This document shows, in pieces, positions 43,776-55,876 of a stretch of 64,000 nt of DNA (the first letter of the stretch is position 1; each line of letters begins with the position of its first letter). The DNA lies in contig MU626331.1 of NCBI GenBank assembly GCA_025603075.1, positions 1 through 64,000 on the forward strand, written 5' to 3'. Made by a program: the position numbers and the translations under genes. The DNA comes from Neoconidiobolus thromboides FSU 785 (Eukaryota; Entomophthoromycota; Entomophthoromycetes; Entomophthorales; Neoconidiobolaceae). The notes under the pieces were generated by a model. That model saw nothing but the letters and a program-made list of their open reading frames with translations. It was not told where the DNA came from and searched no databases.

Positions 43776-45032
43776 TTAAGAATGTTTCGATCTACTCTCT
43801 TTAATAAGCTCTCTTTCAGGTTTTGTTTTGAAAGCAAGCGAAACAAAGTTAGGCACTTTATTAAGCAGATCTATATAATAATTTTGTAAAGCTTCATTTT
43901 GTCTCACTCTAGTCAAATTAAGTTTGTTCATTTGGGCCCATTTAACTGGCATTGGATTTCTTTTAACAACTTTATAAGGCCTCAAGCCTTTAGGTGTAAT
44001 TGTGCTAACATTACTAGTTACTGGTCCAACTTGATTTGAAAGCTTCGAAATTAATTGTGGTAATGTCAATTGCGAATTGACTCCATTTAAAATCGGATTA
44101 TTATCAATCAGACTTTCTATCACGTTCGTGACGGCTGGTACTGGGTCATAAGACCTTCTCTGTACATTTTGTTTTAACGTAGTTGGATAAGAAGGATAGG
44201 TATAACAATATATATCTTTAGTGGTATTTAAAGTGCTGTTCACGTCATACTTCCAAGTAATCAATGGGTCATTGAGCCCTACTTTAGTTTGATAAACGTC
44301 CCCATCGTATTGCAGCGACTTTGGATTTCTACGCTGCCAATTATACCACAAAAGATCCATAAACGAATGATGTAAATAAAACAATGGATCGTTTGGTGAT
44401 ATCATCTGAGTAAAATCCATCCCACCACCAATATTATTATGAGGATCGGCATGTACCTGCTCCACATTATCTTCAAAATCAGAAAACTTTTTTAGGTTCA
44501 AGAAAGGGTTAATCACTTCTGGAATTGCAAATTTACTTATTTTGGAACCTAAATCATAGCTTCTTTGCAAGCAATGATCTGTATCGTATTTTAAAGTCAT
44601 ATAAGCAAACTCGCCATCTTGTACGCAGTAAGTGTTATTGCTATTACCATTGCTACCAAAATACCAATCCGAAAGCACTAGAGAGTCTTGTGGTGCTTGA
44701 GCATCGATAGACCAATCCCAATAAGGTAGCATAACCGAACTGTCAATCTTTTGTAGCTCCATTTCATATAGTCGGATAAAGTGACGATGCCAGGGTAAGA
44801 ATCTAGGTACTGAGTGGGAGATCTCATGGTTTTCATTATGTACTTTGGTAAATTGTTCATGAATTGATAAGTTAGTATTGCTGTATTGTGTGTTATGTAA
44901 AGACCTTACAGCATCGGTGAATCTATATAATTCATCCGAGGTGAGGTCACGGATTTCTTTACGTTCTCGCGGAGAGGTACACGTTTGCGTGTAAACAACG
45001 GCAATAAATAAAGGGAGGTATAGCAATTTCAT
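43776..45032 (-). CDS. Secreted tyrosinase (type-3 copper oxidase)
   Basis: 418 codons, no intron. Signal peptide at residues 1-15 (MKLLYLPLFIAVVYT), with cysteine pairs C18, C136 and C154. The CuA site is H65, H73 and H82 within VHNENHEISHSVPRFLPWHR. The 8- and 9-residue spacing is that of the short, secreted fungal tyrosinases rather than the long cytosolic ones. The CuB site is H194 and H198 (HADPHNN) and H221 or H222 in SPNDPLFYLHHSFMDLLW. Reaction: oxidation of mono- or diphenols to quinones with O2, for melanin or phenolic cross-linking outside the cell. After the core the C-terminal 130 residues (from about 290) are basic, with RRSYDP and KRNPMPVKW, resembling a removable C-terminal shield, though short. 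TATAAATA lies about 40 nt upstream of the start codon. Confidence 0.95.
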   Translation of the reverse strand: MKLLYLPLFIAVVYTQTCTSPRERKEIRDLTSDELYRFTDAVRSLHNTQYSNTNLSIHEQFTKVHNENHEISHSVPRFLPWHRHFIRLYEMELQKIDSSVMLPYWDWSIDAQAPQDSLVLSDWYFGSNGNSNNTYCVQDGEFAYMTLKYDTDHCLQRSYDLGSKISKFAIPEVINPFLNLKKFSDFEDNVEQVHADPHNNIGGGMDFTQMISPNDPLFYLHHSFMDLLWYNWQRRNPKSLQYDGDVYQTKVGLNDPLITWKYDVNSTLNTTKDIYCYTYPSYPTTLKQNVQRRSYDPVPAVTNVIESLIDNNPILNGVNSQLTLPQLISKLSNQVGPVTSNVSTITPKGLRPYKVVKRNPMPVKWAQMNKLNLTRVRQNEALQNYYIDLLNKVPNFVSLAFKTKPERELIKESRSKHS

Positions 45033-47474
45033 TCAAATAATTAGTTTTTCAATGCTAAGGGTTTTTTGATGTATTTATATTAAATTTGGATTTGCTTTAA
45101 TAAAATATGTCTTCTCTACTTTTAGTAGATTTATTAAGCAAGTCAGCCCATTTCTTCAAATCTCTAAAAATAATTAAGCCTTAAATAGTAAGGCGTTTAT
45201 CTTTCTCTTTACTATTTTGCTGCAAAAGCCTCAATCTCATTGCTGTGTTTAAATTAGCATTCTAATAAAGCTTTATTTTTATTTAGAAAATTCCCAATTA
45301 CCACTAAAACTTAATTAATGGAAATGAAAGATTTAGATAACATTTTAATTATATTAAATTTTAAAATTTATGATTTAATGGTGTAGATTTCGTTTAATAA
45401 ACTATATATAGCTGTTGTAGCTCTTTTATGACTTTTTTAGTGGTAGTTTTCAAAACCAAATTATATTTATGACCAATTTTTTTAAAACTTGATCCTCATA
45501 GTTTACCTGAATTTTGATACAATTTATTTTCTTAAACGAACAGCTAATTAAGCCTAAAAAGAGTTACAGCAGTTGTATCAAAGCCATTTAATAAATTTTC
45601 GCACAGGTACTGATGTTATGATAATATTATTTTATCAGATAACAAATTCACTTAAGTGATCCAACAAAAAACATCTATTGTAAATTAATGCAGTGTTCTT
45701 GTTAAAAATAGTAAAAACCACTTCATAGAATAAATAAAAGCTATCTTGCCTTGCTAAAAATAGAGTTCTATTGTCTTATTTTATAATTAACTTGTATTGC
45801 TTAATCTGGCTAAATTTTAAGAAATTATTTTTTACTTTTTTTGATAGCCATATGAGCATTGAGCCTACGTCGAAGCAGAAATAGGCTTGCATCCCTTTGA
45901 AAATAAGGATTTATATATACTGTTAAAATATCAACATTGATGGCGTTGTAATTGATATTTTTAATACTATATTATATTAAATATGGTACTTGATCTATCT
46001 ATGATGTCAGTCTAAGTAAGCTACAAAATACTTAATAAAACTACCGTTTAAAAAATTGGCATAATACATAATCGTTTTAAACTTCGTAAACTTTTACAAA
46101 TTTAGACTCTATTATAAAGTTATTGAACAGTTTAAATTTCATTTTATTTTTAAACATTCTAGGTATAATTATATAGATATTTTTGGAATTATTTGTCAAA
46201 CCTGTTTGAAAAGATTTAATCTTTTAGATGTCTCCTAATTCGTTTTCATTCGTTCCAAAGTAAATGATATTTTAACTAAAAAGTCGAATCACTCATACCT
46301 TAAGATACCTTTTGCGCGTTGTATAAATTGTGTCGTTACTAAGAGTTTTTAATCATAGTAATGCCAACGTTTGTATTTTTATTAATAAATGATATCGTGT
46401 CCTCTTATTCTTAGCAACTATTAGTAACAAAGTTTAGACCTAAGTAAGCAAAGTTAGCTCTTTAAAAAAGATAATAAAATAAATTGCATAAAAACACTTA
46501 TTTTTACTTATCTATTAGCTTCAGATGTATTTATATTAGCTGCTGCCCATTCCATAATTAATATGATTTTAAAGTCTATAGTTACTATGCTATTGCTTAT
46601 TCATGCTCATCTATCCCAGCTTAGTAATTGAAATAATTTTAGGGTGGTTGTAAATGACCAAGTATAAAACTCTAGTAAAAGTTAAAGCAACTTTTTACAG
46701 TTTTAACTAACATTTAAACCTACCAAAATTTGTAACTGAGTTAAAATTAAAATTAAAAATTAGAATGACTTTTCATCATTTCGCATTGTTTTGGGGGAAT
46801 ATTTTTGAAATTTATTCTTTTTCAAAAAAGATATCTTTTATTAACATTTATGCTTATTTCCTTTGTTGTAATGAATTAAATTCGGAAAAATGTTGAACCT
46901 TGGGCCCTAAATATAAACAAGTTGTTATACTTTATAATGTTATTTAAATCACACTTTTATTTCAAAAAGACTTTGATATAACAAAAATATTAAAAAATTC
47001 ATTGAGCTTTGTTAGTATCTTTTTCTTTTTTAATCTCAGCATCTTTAATAATAATGAAGTAATAATATTCTTAGCAATTCGCTTACTTTACTTTGTTAAT
47101 TGTTATTTATTACTACTTTAGGTATATATATAAAATTAAAGTGATCTCAGATTTAGCACAGGACCCATAAAGAAATGTCGACTGCTTACTACAGCTAAAT
47201 CAGAGGATTTGAATGTCAAAGAATATTATAAAAGTTTAGATACTAATTATTTCAAATTTATTGTATTATGGATACTAGTCAACAGGACCCATTTTTTATA
47301 ACTTAACAGATATTTGATTATGACTTTATACAAATATTCATGTTCGCAATCTTCTGCTTAATAAATTGAGTTAAAATCCTAAACAAAAACACTAGCTTAA
47401 GTATGCATATTCATATTCATATTAATTAATTTACTACTATTTCAAAAATTAATAAGATCATAACTAAGTTAATA
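45033..47474. other. Intergenic with one family B copy
   Basis: Family B element at 45405-45578. Near 46510-46590 a plus-strand stretch could translate to a hydrophobic segment faintly like the end of the multi-TM family, too weak to call. Otherwise featureless. Confidence 0.45.
45405..45578 (+). mobile_element. Family B TIR element, best-preserved copy
   Basis: TATATAGCTGTTGTAGCTCT start, AAAGAGTTACAGCAGTTGTAT end; about 22-bp imperfect terminal inverted repeats and a 174-bp total length. No coding capacity. Confidence 0.68.
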
Positions 47475-47981
47475 TTACACACCACGAAGTAGCAAGAATC
47501 CTAAAGTAGAGAATATAAGGATGTGAAGCTCCTTTGGGATATTAAAAAATAGTTTGAAATCCCCATTTTCGCGAGAAAAAGTGCCAATGGTTGCTTCTGG
47601 TTTTAAGGAGCAATTTAAGATCCATTTATCTGTATAAAATGTCCAATAATAATATATGGCAGCTTCATGACTTGGACAGATAATAATTTCAGCATGATAA
47701 GCTTCATTGCTTTTTAGTTTCAATTGGAATTTTAAATCAGAAAGCTTACTAGCTGGGTCTACTAAACTTATTTTAAACTCGTTTTTTGCGAAGAAATGTG
47801 CTTTAGTTATCTTTGCTAATGGTAAATTATTCGCAGATAATAAAAGAGTGCATTTATTATTAATCAGTATGGATTTGTATTGGTGATTCAAAGTGGAGTC
47901 ATCAGTTACTAAAGATATATTATAATTTTTTAATTGATTATTTGGATCTTTTTCAAATTTATATTTTATTAAACTTTCCAT
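47475..47981 (-). CDS. 168-aa protein of unknown function, paralog of 54277
   Basis: 168 codons, no intron, no signal peptide. Alternating hydrophobic/polar strands suggest a beta-rich fold. The LPLAKI block, the SDLKFQLKLKSNEAYHAEI block, the YYYWTFY block with W-I-L-N-C-S, and a C-terminal hydrophobic helix (PKELHILIFSTLGFLLLR) are all shared in order with the 54277 gene. A beta-barrel closed by a hydrophobic C-terminal helix is the plan of tubby/LURP-one/scramblase-like proteins, so that superfamily is my tentative guess, based only on layout. The pair is dispersed (6.3 kb apart, opposite strands), with about a third of residues alike. Confidence 0.7.
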   Translation of the reverse strand: MESLIKYKFEKDPNNQLKNYNISLVTDDSTLNHQYKSILINNKCTLLLSANNLPLAKITKAHFFAKNEFKISLVDPASKLSDLKFQLKLKSNEAYHAEIIICPSHEAAIYYYWTFYTDKWILNCSLKPEATIGTFSRENGDFKLFFNIPKELHILIFSTLGFLLLRGV

Positions 47982-49490
47982 GCTTAACTACTATTTTGTT
48001 AGAGTGCTTCTTGATATTTATTGTATATATACTATATCCTTTTCCTACTCTATTTAAGCTTGATTACTTGGCACTTACCTAGATTGATATTTTGTTCCAG
48101 AGCAACAATTATAAAAACTCGGAAAGAAATTGGAACCTCCAAAGTAGGTGACCTTTATAAGGTTGAAAATCAATTAAAAAATAAAGTATAAGCATAAATG
48201 TGATTTCATATATATATATATTATTACTCATATTTCAAATCCTTTAAAAAAAGGTAGAAGAGTTTACCTTTTGGATTTGAGATCCTTTGAGTTTTATTCA
48301 TAAAGTTATATTATGATTTACTACGTTTTAGTTTATAGCTATATCAATTTCTAATAATTTTATTAGTCTTATGCGAATTCAAAGTTGCCGAACCTTGGCA
48401 GATAGAATGGTATAGTATAAAAACACACCAAAAGACACGTGACTACAGTATATGTAGTCAAGAGTAGTTTGTAATTAGTAACATATACCAATATCCTTGG
48501 CTATTCGTATTCGCGTAATAGTTAATAAAAGGTGGCATTGTGTAAAAAAAAAGATTGAATTTATCTAAAACTAAGTAGCAATTATTTTACTATTAAACAT
48601 AAGTAGTAAAGTAAGATATAAAAAATAATTTTATCTTATAGCTATTGCAAAGTTATTGACAAAATAAGTCTGTAAAACTTTTGACACTTAATATTATTAT
48701 GTAATATAAAGAGTTTAATAATTTTTGTATAAGATAAAATTCAGTTAAAAAAATATTTCTTATGTTTCACATTAAACTAGCTTTTTATAGCATATATTGC
48801 TAGTCTTTCTTGTTTTTGACTATTATTCAATATCTCAAAAATTACTATGTAAATTTCAACTTAAATGATCCTACTTTGGTGCATAATGCCAAGGGTTTAG
48901 AAAAGATATAGAATATTTATACACAATATAGCCATTATCAGTATGTTCAATATAAAACCTATAAAGCTGATATTCTACATATATGTTTATATAGTATTTT
49001 TAAACACAATTGAAAAAAAGTATTTAATTACTTTTTACTGAAAAACAACTGTTCAAGTTTAACCATTTAATTTCTAGGATAACTTGTGTCAGATTGTAAA
49101 AACTAAACTTGGATTTGTGTAAAATATAGTAGCAAGTAAATTTAATAACTTAATAGTATTAATTTACTTGTATATTAATTTACTCCTTTACCTAAAATTA
49201 TAAAAAGTATATATTCATAAAGTATAATCAGTTATAAAAAAACATTAGTCTTTGAAACCAATAGCTTATTTGAACTTTTTCCTTTAGACTTAATCAAACT
49301 GCTTATTCTAGCTCAATAAAAACAAAATATAATTTAGTGTCGTAAAAAAAGTTCAATGATAATCAAATTCAGATTACAAAAACCAAAATCTTGTCATGGT
49401 CATTATGCTATAGATTTATACAACTTTTTCTTTTACTTATCTTTCAAGCTATAAAATCAGATCACAGACTTATCTTTTGATTTATATAAG

Positions 49491-49595
49491 ATATAAGTAT
49501 GTATTTTTTTGTTTAAGAATTCCACTAACAAATTTTCCATTAAAATAGCGCTTAAAAGATGGAAAAAATAATGAGATCAAAAAAATATCACTATA
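49491..49595 (+). mobile_element. Family A TIR element, termini eroded
   Basis: ATATAAGTATGTATTTTTTT start (GGGG lost), core CATTAAAATAGCGCTTAAAA, ATGGAAAAAATAATGAGATC, end ATATCACTATA. Confidence 0.7.
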
Positions 49596-49822
49596 TTGTA
49601 TATATGATATATTATAGGTCATGTCACTTTGAACTGTTTTGAAGAGCTTATTTATCTTAAACAAATTCGTTTTTGTTATTAAGATTCACTATAAATATCA
49701 TTAAACTTTTGCTTGAGGGAATAAATTTACCTTTAAATCTTTTACATCTTTATAATATACAGGTTTTTTAAACCTACCTGGCTTTCCCAAAAAAATACTT
49801 GAACAAATATATAAAAATAAGG

Positions 49823-49926
49823 AACAAAGGAGTGTTTGTTTGGCTTCATTACTTTTTCTATCTTTTAAGCGCTATTTTAGTGGAAGATTTGTTAGTGAAA
49901 TTCTTAAATAAAATGTATTTCCATAT
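49823..49926 (-). mobile_element. Family A TIR element, termini eroded
   Basis: GAACAAAGGAGTGTTTGTTT start, TCTTTTAAGCGCTATTTTAG core, AAATTCTTAAATAAAATGTA, end TTTCCATA. Confidence 0.68.
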
Positions 49927-50095
49927 CATATCTATTTTGATAAAATTTTCCAATTATTTAATTTTAAGTAGATATAATAGCTATCACTATAATAAATAAT
50001 AAAACAAGTTACAAATTAAGGTTTATATAAATTTATTTTAATATAGAAAGTCAAAAACGGAGCTAGGGATCAAAGAAGCGTTAAAGTTTACGATT

Positions 50096-51707
50096 CTATA
50101 ATTTAGAAGCCAAAAACTTAGGTGATGGTCTATCTGGAATAATAAAATCTAAAATAGCTTGGGCAATTAATGGATCCTTGGTAATATCATTGTGTCCACC
50201 AAAATTGTTAGCCAAATATTTAAGTTTATCAAATCCAAGGAAATTCAAATGTTTTGCAAAATTTAAGCTATGGCCTGAATGAACTAAAGTATCATTAGTC
50301 GAGTGAATGATCAATGCTTTAGGTAAAGTGGTATAAGGTATCATCTTCAAGTGAGAGCTAGTAACATACTGTGGAGAAACAGATCTTAAATAATTTAATA
50401 ATTTTTCATCGTTTGTAATCAAAGATTGAGAATTGTTGTTGACTTCATTATTTGGAGTTATAGAGTTGGAGTTATTTTGAGGATAATTCCATTGAAGTTT
50501 GGGCTCTTCTTGAGCTTTTGGTGAATATTGTGGTTTTGTATAAACAGATCTTGTGATGCTTGATTGACCGTTTGTATTAGGACCAATAGTCATGGTTCTC
50601 TCGGTAATAGTAACATGAACATCTTTAGGTATAATATAATTATAAAATTGAGTTCCGTGACTGGGCTCTATTCTAATACTTTCAGAGTTGTTCAAATCAG
50701 TTCTATTTTCAGTATTTGAGGAATCTCTTTCCCCATTAATTGGACTTGGTACAATAAGTCTTTCCCCATTAATTGGACCTGGTACAATAAGTCTTTCCCC
50801 ATTAATTGGACTTGGTACAATAAGTCTTTCTGTATTATGAGGGCTTGGTACAATGAGCCTTTCTGTATTATGAGGGCTTGGTACAATAAGCCTTTCTGGG
50901 TTACTTGAAGTATAAGGCGCTGATCCAGAAGTAAATTGCCCAATATCATTTTGGTTTAAGGAAACTTCATATTGAGAAACAAATGATTGATTTGCATTTT
51001 GAGCCTGTATTGAATCGGCGTGAGAGAATTTGGTAATTCCGTTGTGATTAAAATAAACATTCTCCTTCGCAACTTGAGATAAATCAAAAGTTCCAGCTAA
51101 GGAAACTAACCCTTTTATTCTGGATATTAAAGTTGTTTCCTGATCTTTACTGCTTGAAAGCAATGGTAAATATGCGCCAGAGTCCAAAGCTATTATACTA
51201 GCAAGAAGCGCACCAGATGAGTGACCGCCAATGTAAATTTCATTACTTGCAAATATACTATGAGTTAAAATATGTAAATAACCCTTTAAACAGTCTTCAA
51301 TGTGATTTTTGAATTTAATATCACTATGGTTATTTGTGCGATAATTTACCCTAATTACATTAAGCCCCTCATCACTTAAACGTTGAATAAAATTTTCAAA
51401 ATCAACATGACTAGCACTTAAATATGGGAAAGATTCAAACCAAATCAAAACAGGAGCTTTTGAATTGTACTTGCATGGATAAATATAATACTTACATTCT
51501 TCGGATTCTTTTGAGTAAACAACCTCGAAGCCAGAAGAAGGTTTTGATGAGTCACTAAAGAGTTGATTAATTAATAAAGAAAAAAAATATTAAAATAAAT
51601 TACTTTAAAGGTTTTGATTCATAAACATTTACAGCACTATAAGGGCTTGAGGTGATAATATTCCCTCTAGTACTTTCTAAATCAGTCATATGAGTCCCAA
51701 TTACCAT
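50096..51707 (-). CDS. Alpha/beta-hydrolase with expanded repeat insert
   Basis: Two exons, 51707-51604 and 51554-50096, giving 520 aa; a 49-nt intron follows PL and rejoins as NDSSKP. The elbow is GHSSG (residues 145-149, Ser147); NDTLV and GGHND near the end supply the likely Asp/His. The oxyanion segment is WFESFPY instead of HGGxW, keeping the same Glu-Ser as the 12784 and 21173 paralogs. FKNHIEDCLKGYL matches their pre-elbow helix. The insert between elbow and acid (about residues 225-400) is much larger than in the others. It includes five 11-residue ERLIVPSP-type repeats (255-309) and a Ser/Asn/Pro-rich region. Probably cytosolic; the N-terminal 35 residues are unique. Substrate unknown. 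Confidence 0.87.
50732..50896 (-). repeat. 33-bp tandem repeat (5 units) in the hydrolase insert
   Basis: Five in-frame 33-bp units coding ERLIVP(S/G)P plus HNT or ING. Two sub-types are grouped (HNT first, then ING), as expected from local unit duplication. Confidence 0.95.
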
Positions 51708-52720
51708 TTCTTTTGAGTTTTGTATAAATTGAGTTGATCTCTAATTGAGTATTTATACTTTTCAAAAAAATTTATTACTTTCTCCCTGAATTTAAATGGT
51801 CCAATAAAACCTATCTCAATAATCCATTAAAGAACCACGTCTACTTCAATTTATTTCCTGGAACTTAATTTGCTGTATAATCACCATTTACATGTAAATT
51901 GTTCTTTATACGAATTTATTCCTATCTAGAAGCTTTATAAAAATAATAGCCAATTACTAACTATGGTAAAGTAAGATGGCAGTATAACCGTTAAATCATT
52001 TTTTTATAAACCATAAACATTAACTCTATTAGTTTATAACATATAAATTAAGCACTATAAAAGAAGAAATTTTTAAATATATCAGTTTTTTTTAGGAATA
52101 TAGATAATAAAAATAATTGTTATAATAATTTTTTTTATTTTGCCGCTTTAAAAGCTTCTATTTAAAATAGCTCTAATTAGTTTGAGCTCTAATAAACTTT
52201 TTGAAATTTTTAAACCCTAAATTAGCTAAAATTATAAGAATATGATATAACAATGAAATAAAATTATATGAGTTCGTGCCGCTTTCTTTATTTTCACTAG
52301 GGTTATCTAAGCTGCTAATCTTTTTTATATCGCTTCACTTTAAGTAGAACATTTAATAAATCTTAATAAAAACTTAATGAATAATGGTGGCTATACTGTT
52401 TATAAAAGTAAGCAATATTAGTTAATTGATTTATTAAAGTTAACAAAATTTAATGGAATTAAAGTCAAAAATATAAAAGTAAATATTAATAAATATTAAA
52501 TAAAAAGCAGCCAAAACCCCATAAAAACGCTATAAGTTAGACCAAAAGCATGCTAAATTACATCTTGATAATAACAAGTTCTTGATAGTAAAGAACCTTC
52601 TTATCAACCCTGTACACATTGCTAAATAAGAAAATAAAATTTTGATAAAATATTTCCAAAATTTACCAAGATAATAAATACTATATTAAATAAATAACAG
52701 AATACGTATCCTATCAATGG
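51708..52720. other. Intergenic, nothing recognised
   Basis: A+T-rich spacer between the hydrolase and tRNA-Asn; I see no repeats or coding segments. Confidence 0.5.
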
Positions 52721-52794
52721 GCTCGTATGGCGCAATTGGCTAGCGCGTCCGACTGTTAATCGGGAGGTTACTGGTTCGATCCCAGTTATGAGCG
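52721..52794 (+). tRNA. tRNA-Asn (GTT)
   Basis: 74 nt, intronless. GCTCGTA pairs with TATGAGC; anticodon arm CCGAC-TGTTAAT-CGGG(A) gives GTT; T-arm CTGG-TTCGATC-CCAG; discriminator G. TTTT directly follows as terminator. Confidence 0.96.
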
Positions 52795-54276
52795 TTTTAT
52801 CTTTTAAAGATTTGCTTCTAAATTATATTATCAATTTTTTAGTTAAATACGTGACAAAAAGGTATTTCTATATGCTTTATCATAATAAATAATCGTATAA
52901 TTTTAATAAATTAATTTTTATTTCTTAACTGTAGTTTCAGAACTGAGAAATATACTTTCTAAAGCGCCTAGACTGTATAGTATTGACTTGTTATCAACTG
53001 ACCTAATGTTGATAAATTTTAATTATAGTCAAATCTAGTTAATGTGTTTTGTAAGCAATAATCAACCTCCTACTAGAAATTAGAATACTCCAGTGAAATT
53101 TAAATTTGAACAAATCAAAAACCAGGGCTAGTCAAATTTCTTTACAAATAGCCTTTTGATCAGAAAATTAGAAACTAAACAAATAAGATTGATCAAATTA
53201 TTCGTGTGGACAACAATCTGGTAGAAGATTGAAAACTGATTGAATCATAGTAGCTAAGAAGCATTTGACTTGAAAAGTAAGCTGTCCAAAACCATTAAGT
53301 AGCTAGATGATGGGCTAAATAAGCTAACATTGTATATATCCTTGTTTTTTTTGCAAAAGAAACAAAGTGTTTAGACTTAAACATACATACTTTTTTTTCC
53401 TTAAAATTCCTCTTCATGGAAGCTCTAAATTTGATAGTATTAGTTTAAGCTATTTGAAAACCCAAATATTGGCAATCCTAAACTCACTAGTTTGTAATAA
53501 AATTATGACAATAAATTTATTATATAATTTATGTTTAGTATCTGAATTTTAAAGTTATCCACATTAAAAAGCTTAACAAATTATATAAGATAATAGCTAT
53601 TGCTACTTTATAAGCTTTATTTAAGTCCCAAGGTTTATATAAGTAATATTAGTCTAAAATCAAATAGCTTTTAAATCATTTGATTTTATAATATTAAATT
53701 TACCAATTTAAAACATCTAAATATATAAACATATAAAATAGACCAATAGTTAGCTATTTTATAGTATTAGCTTAAAGTAAATTTTACTATCTATTTTATA
53801 TAAGACAATCACTTTTATTAAAGAACTATTAACAAATATGTAGTAACATTTGATGTTTACTGTAACATATTATTTATAGATGTTTGAGCAACTTATTACA
53901 CTTTTGTTAAAATGAAATCACGATCAGTATAAAATATGATAAATTAATACTAAACTAATACTTTGATTATCAATTATCACTTAACTATCGTTTTATGTTA
54001 AATAGATTATTATTTTTTCATATCCTTAATATTTAATAATTGATACGAATAAATTCCAAAAAAGGAAAATCGGTAAACTCTTAACTTTTATAATGCAACT
54101 TTATTTGCCAACCTTGAACATGCCAAGTTTTAAGAAAAATGTAAAGAACTTCTAATCTAATAAATGAATATTTAGGATAGCACAAATCTGGGCCAAGTAA
54201 TAACATCAAATCCAAATAGTATAAAATGCAATCATAAATACTCTTTTTTTAAAAAACCAAAATCAAAGCTATCAAA
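52795..54276. other. Intergenic, nothing recognised
   Basis: Only a TATA-like TATAAAA at about 54226 before the next gene. A 61-codon open frame at 53367-53552 looks like chance. Confidence 0.5.
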
Positions 54277-54789
54277 ATGAATTCTATCATATGTTATCAA
54301 TTCACTAAAGATACCAAAACTAATGTTTATAACTTAAATCCTAAGCTTGACTATGTCAATCAAAAATATCAGTACTCACTCACATTTACTAATAAGAAGA
54401 CTGCCATTGTAGTTGATGGCTTAGGTTTACCTTTAGCAAAAATTGAAAGTTGTGGCCTCTTTAATATAAGCAGATACAAGGTTATTATTGCCATGCCAGA
54501 ATTATGTCTTTCCGATCTTAAGATAAGATTGATAATACCAAGTAAAAGTAAAATGAATGCTTATCGCGCTGAAATTAAGATTAGCTCTCAAAACAGCAAG
54601 CAGGGTGTATCTTATTATTGGACTTATTACAGTGAAGAAGGCTGGTTTTTAAATAGCTCTAAGGATCCCGAATTATCTATTGCTTCCTACAGTTTTAAAA
54701 ATCCAGTTTATACTTTGTTTTGCAATACTTCTAAAGAACTCAATGTTTTATTTTTGACAACTCTCTCCTTCCTTTTATATAGAAACTAG
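54277..54789 (+). CDS. 170-aa protein of unknown function, paralog of 47475
   Basis: 170 codons, no intron. Shares with the 47475 product the LPLAKIE block, LCLSDLKIRLI, YRAEIKIS, YYWTYYSEEGWFLN, and a hydrophobic C-terminus STSKEL-like (TSKELNVLFLTTLSFLLYR). The conserved order over the whole length shows true paralogy. The most conserved features are the aromatic YYWT(F/Y)Y strand and the SDLK motif. No signal peptide. The same tentative tubby/LURP/scramblase-like fold applies; no function is assigned. Confidence 0.7.
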   Translation: MNSIICYQFTKDTKTNVYNLNPKLDYVNQKYQYSLTFTNKKTAIVVDGLGLPLAKIESCGLFNISRYKVIIAMPELCLSDLKIRLIIPSKSKMNAYRAEIKISSQNSKQGVSYYWTYYSEEGWFLNSSKDPELSIASYSFKNPVYTLFCNTSKELNVLFLTTLSFLLYRN

Positions 54790-55568
54790 TCATAAAATTA
54801 TTGTATATATTTGCTCCTTTATTAACATCCTTTTAACTTAATAAACTCTACTTATTTTAATTTTTATATTATTGCAATTATCATTATTATCTATGAGATA
54901 TGGGGTCTAATAAATACATTATTTTATGCGTTATTTTATTGATAGTAAAATAAGCCGAATTGTTTAGGATATGAACACTGTTCAAGTTATATACATATTA
55001 TATTATAATAAGCTTTAATATTAATTAAGTCAAAATCTTAATTTAATTCTCCGATCTATTCTAGAGTGATAGAAACTTCTTTACTTGACTGCGTGTAACA
55101 ATATGGCAATATTATCTTTATAAGGATCATTATGGTAATATAAAATAACAGGGAAATAGGTTTTTTCATGATTTGCACAATCACACTTACACTAAACTAA
55201 TGATGGATCCTAATATCCTGATTCTTACGCTGTATTCATTACAATTTTAAATTTTGGGAGAAAGCTCACAGATGAAAACTTTATTAGTGAAATAAAGTTA
55301 ATTGAATAACAAGGCTAGCTATCCAAGAGATATAGAGCTTCTAGACCCCTTGCGATTCTTTTCCAGGCGGAGTCTTAGAAAATCTAAAATCCATTTCCCA
55401 GGTGTTACCATTCAATAAACATTAACTGGACCGAAGGAACTGATTATTCATGCGCAAAGGAAAGTCTAGTATAGATTCTATACATAGTCCAGATGATGGA
55501 AGAGCAAGAATAAGCTAAAAAAAAGTATGAATATGTTTGCCATGTTAAAAAAGAGCTTTGTATTAGTA

Positions 55569-55664
55569 TATGGGAATGTTTTTTTTGACTTCATTACTTC
55601 TTCATTTTTCAAACACTATTTGAGTGGAAAAATTAATAAATTTTTTAAAAAAGACATCCCCATA
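55569..55664 (-). mobile_element. Family A TIR element, small internal deletion
   Basis: TATGGGAATGTTTTTTTTGA start, CAAACACTATTTGAGTGGAA core, end AGACATCCCCATA; about 96 bp. Confidence 0.75.
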
Positions 55665-55783
55665 TATGCTTTTATTTAGGAAACAAACCCAAGCTGTTAT
55701 ATAAGTAAATTACTTGTTAATATTTTTTGAGCGTTCATTTAAATGTAAACTAAATATATCATGTATTAATACTTGGGTTTTAA

Positions 55784-55876
55784 TATGAGGATGTTTTTTG
55801 GTTTCATTCTCCATTTTTAAGTACTATTTCAGTGGAAAAATTGTTAGTAAACTTAAACAAAAAATACATCGCCATA
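55784..55876 (-). mobile_element. Family A TIR element, small internal deletion
   Basis: TATGAGGATGTTTTTTGGTT start, AAGTACTATTTCAGTGGAAA core, end ACATCGCCATA; about 93 bp. Confidence 0.75.

Larger units (their letters stand above)
47982..50095. other. Intergenic with two family A elements
   Basis: Copies at 49491-49595 and 49823-49926 in opposite orientation. Open frames overlapping them are parts of the elements. Nothing else recognised. Confidence 0.5.

Noticed and set aside
46505-46600. Fourth copy of the multi-TM family
   Set aside because: Only one hydrophobic segment with an H-S-I-I...LK pattern; hydrophobic bias alone can give this match and no second segment is in order.
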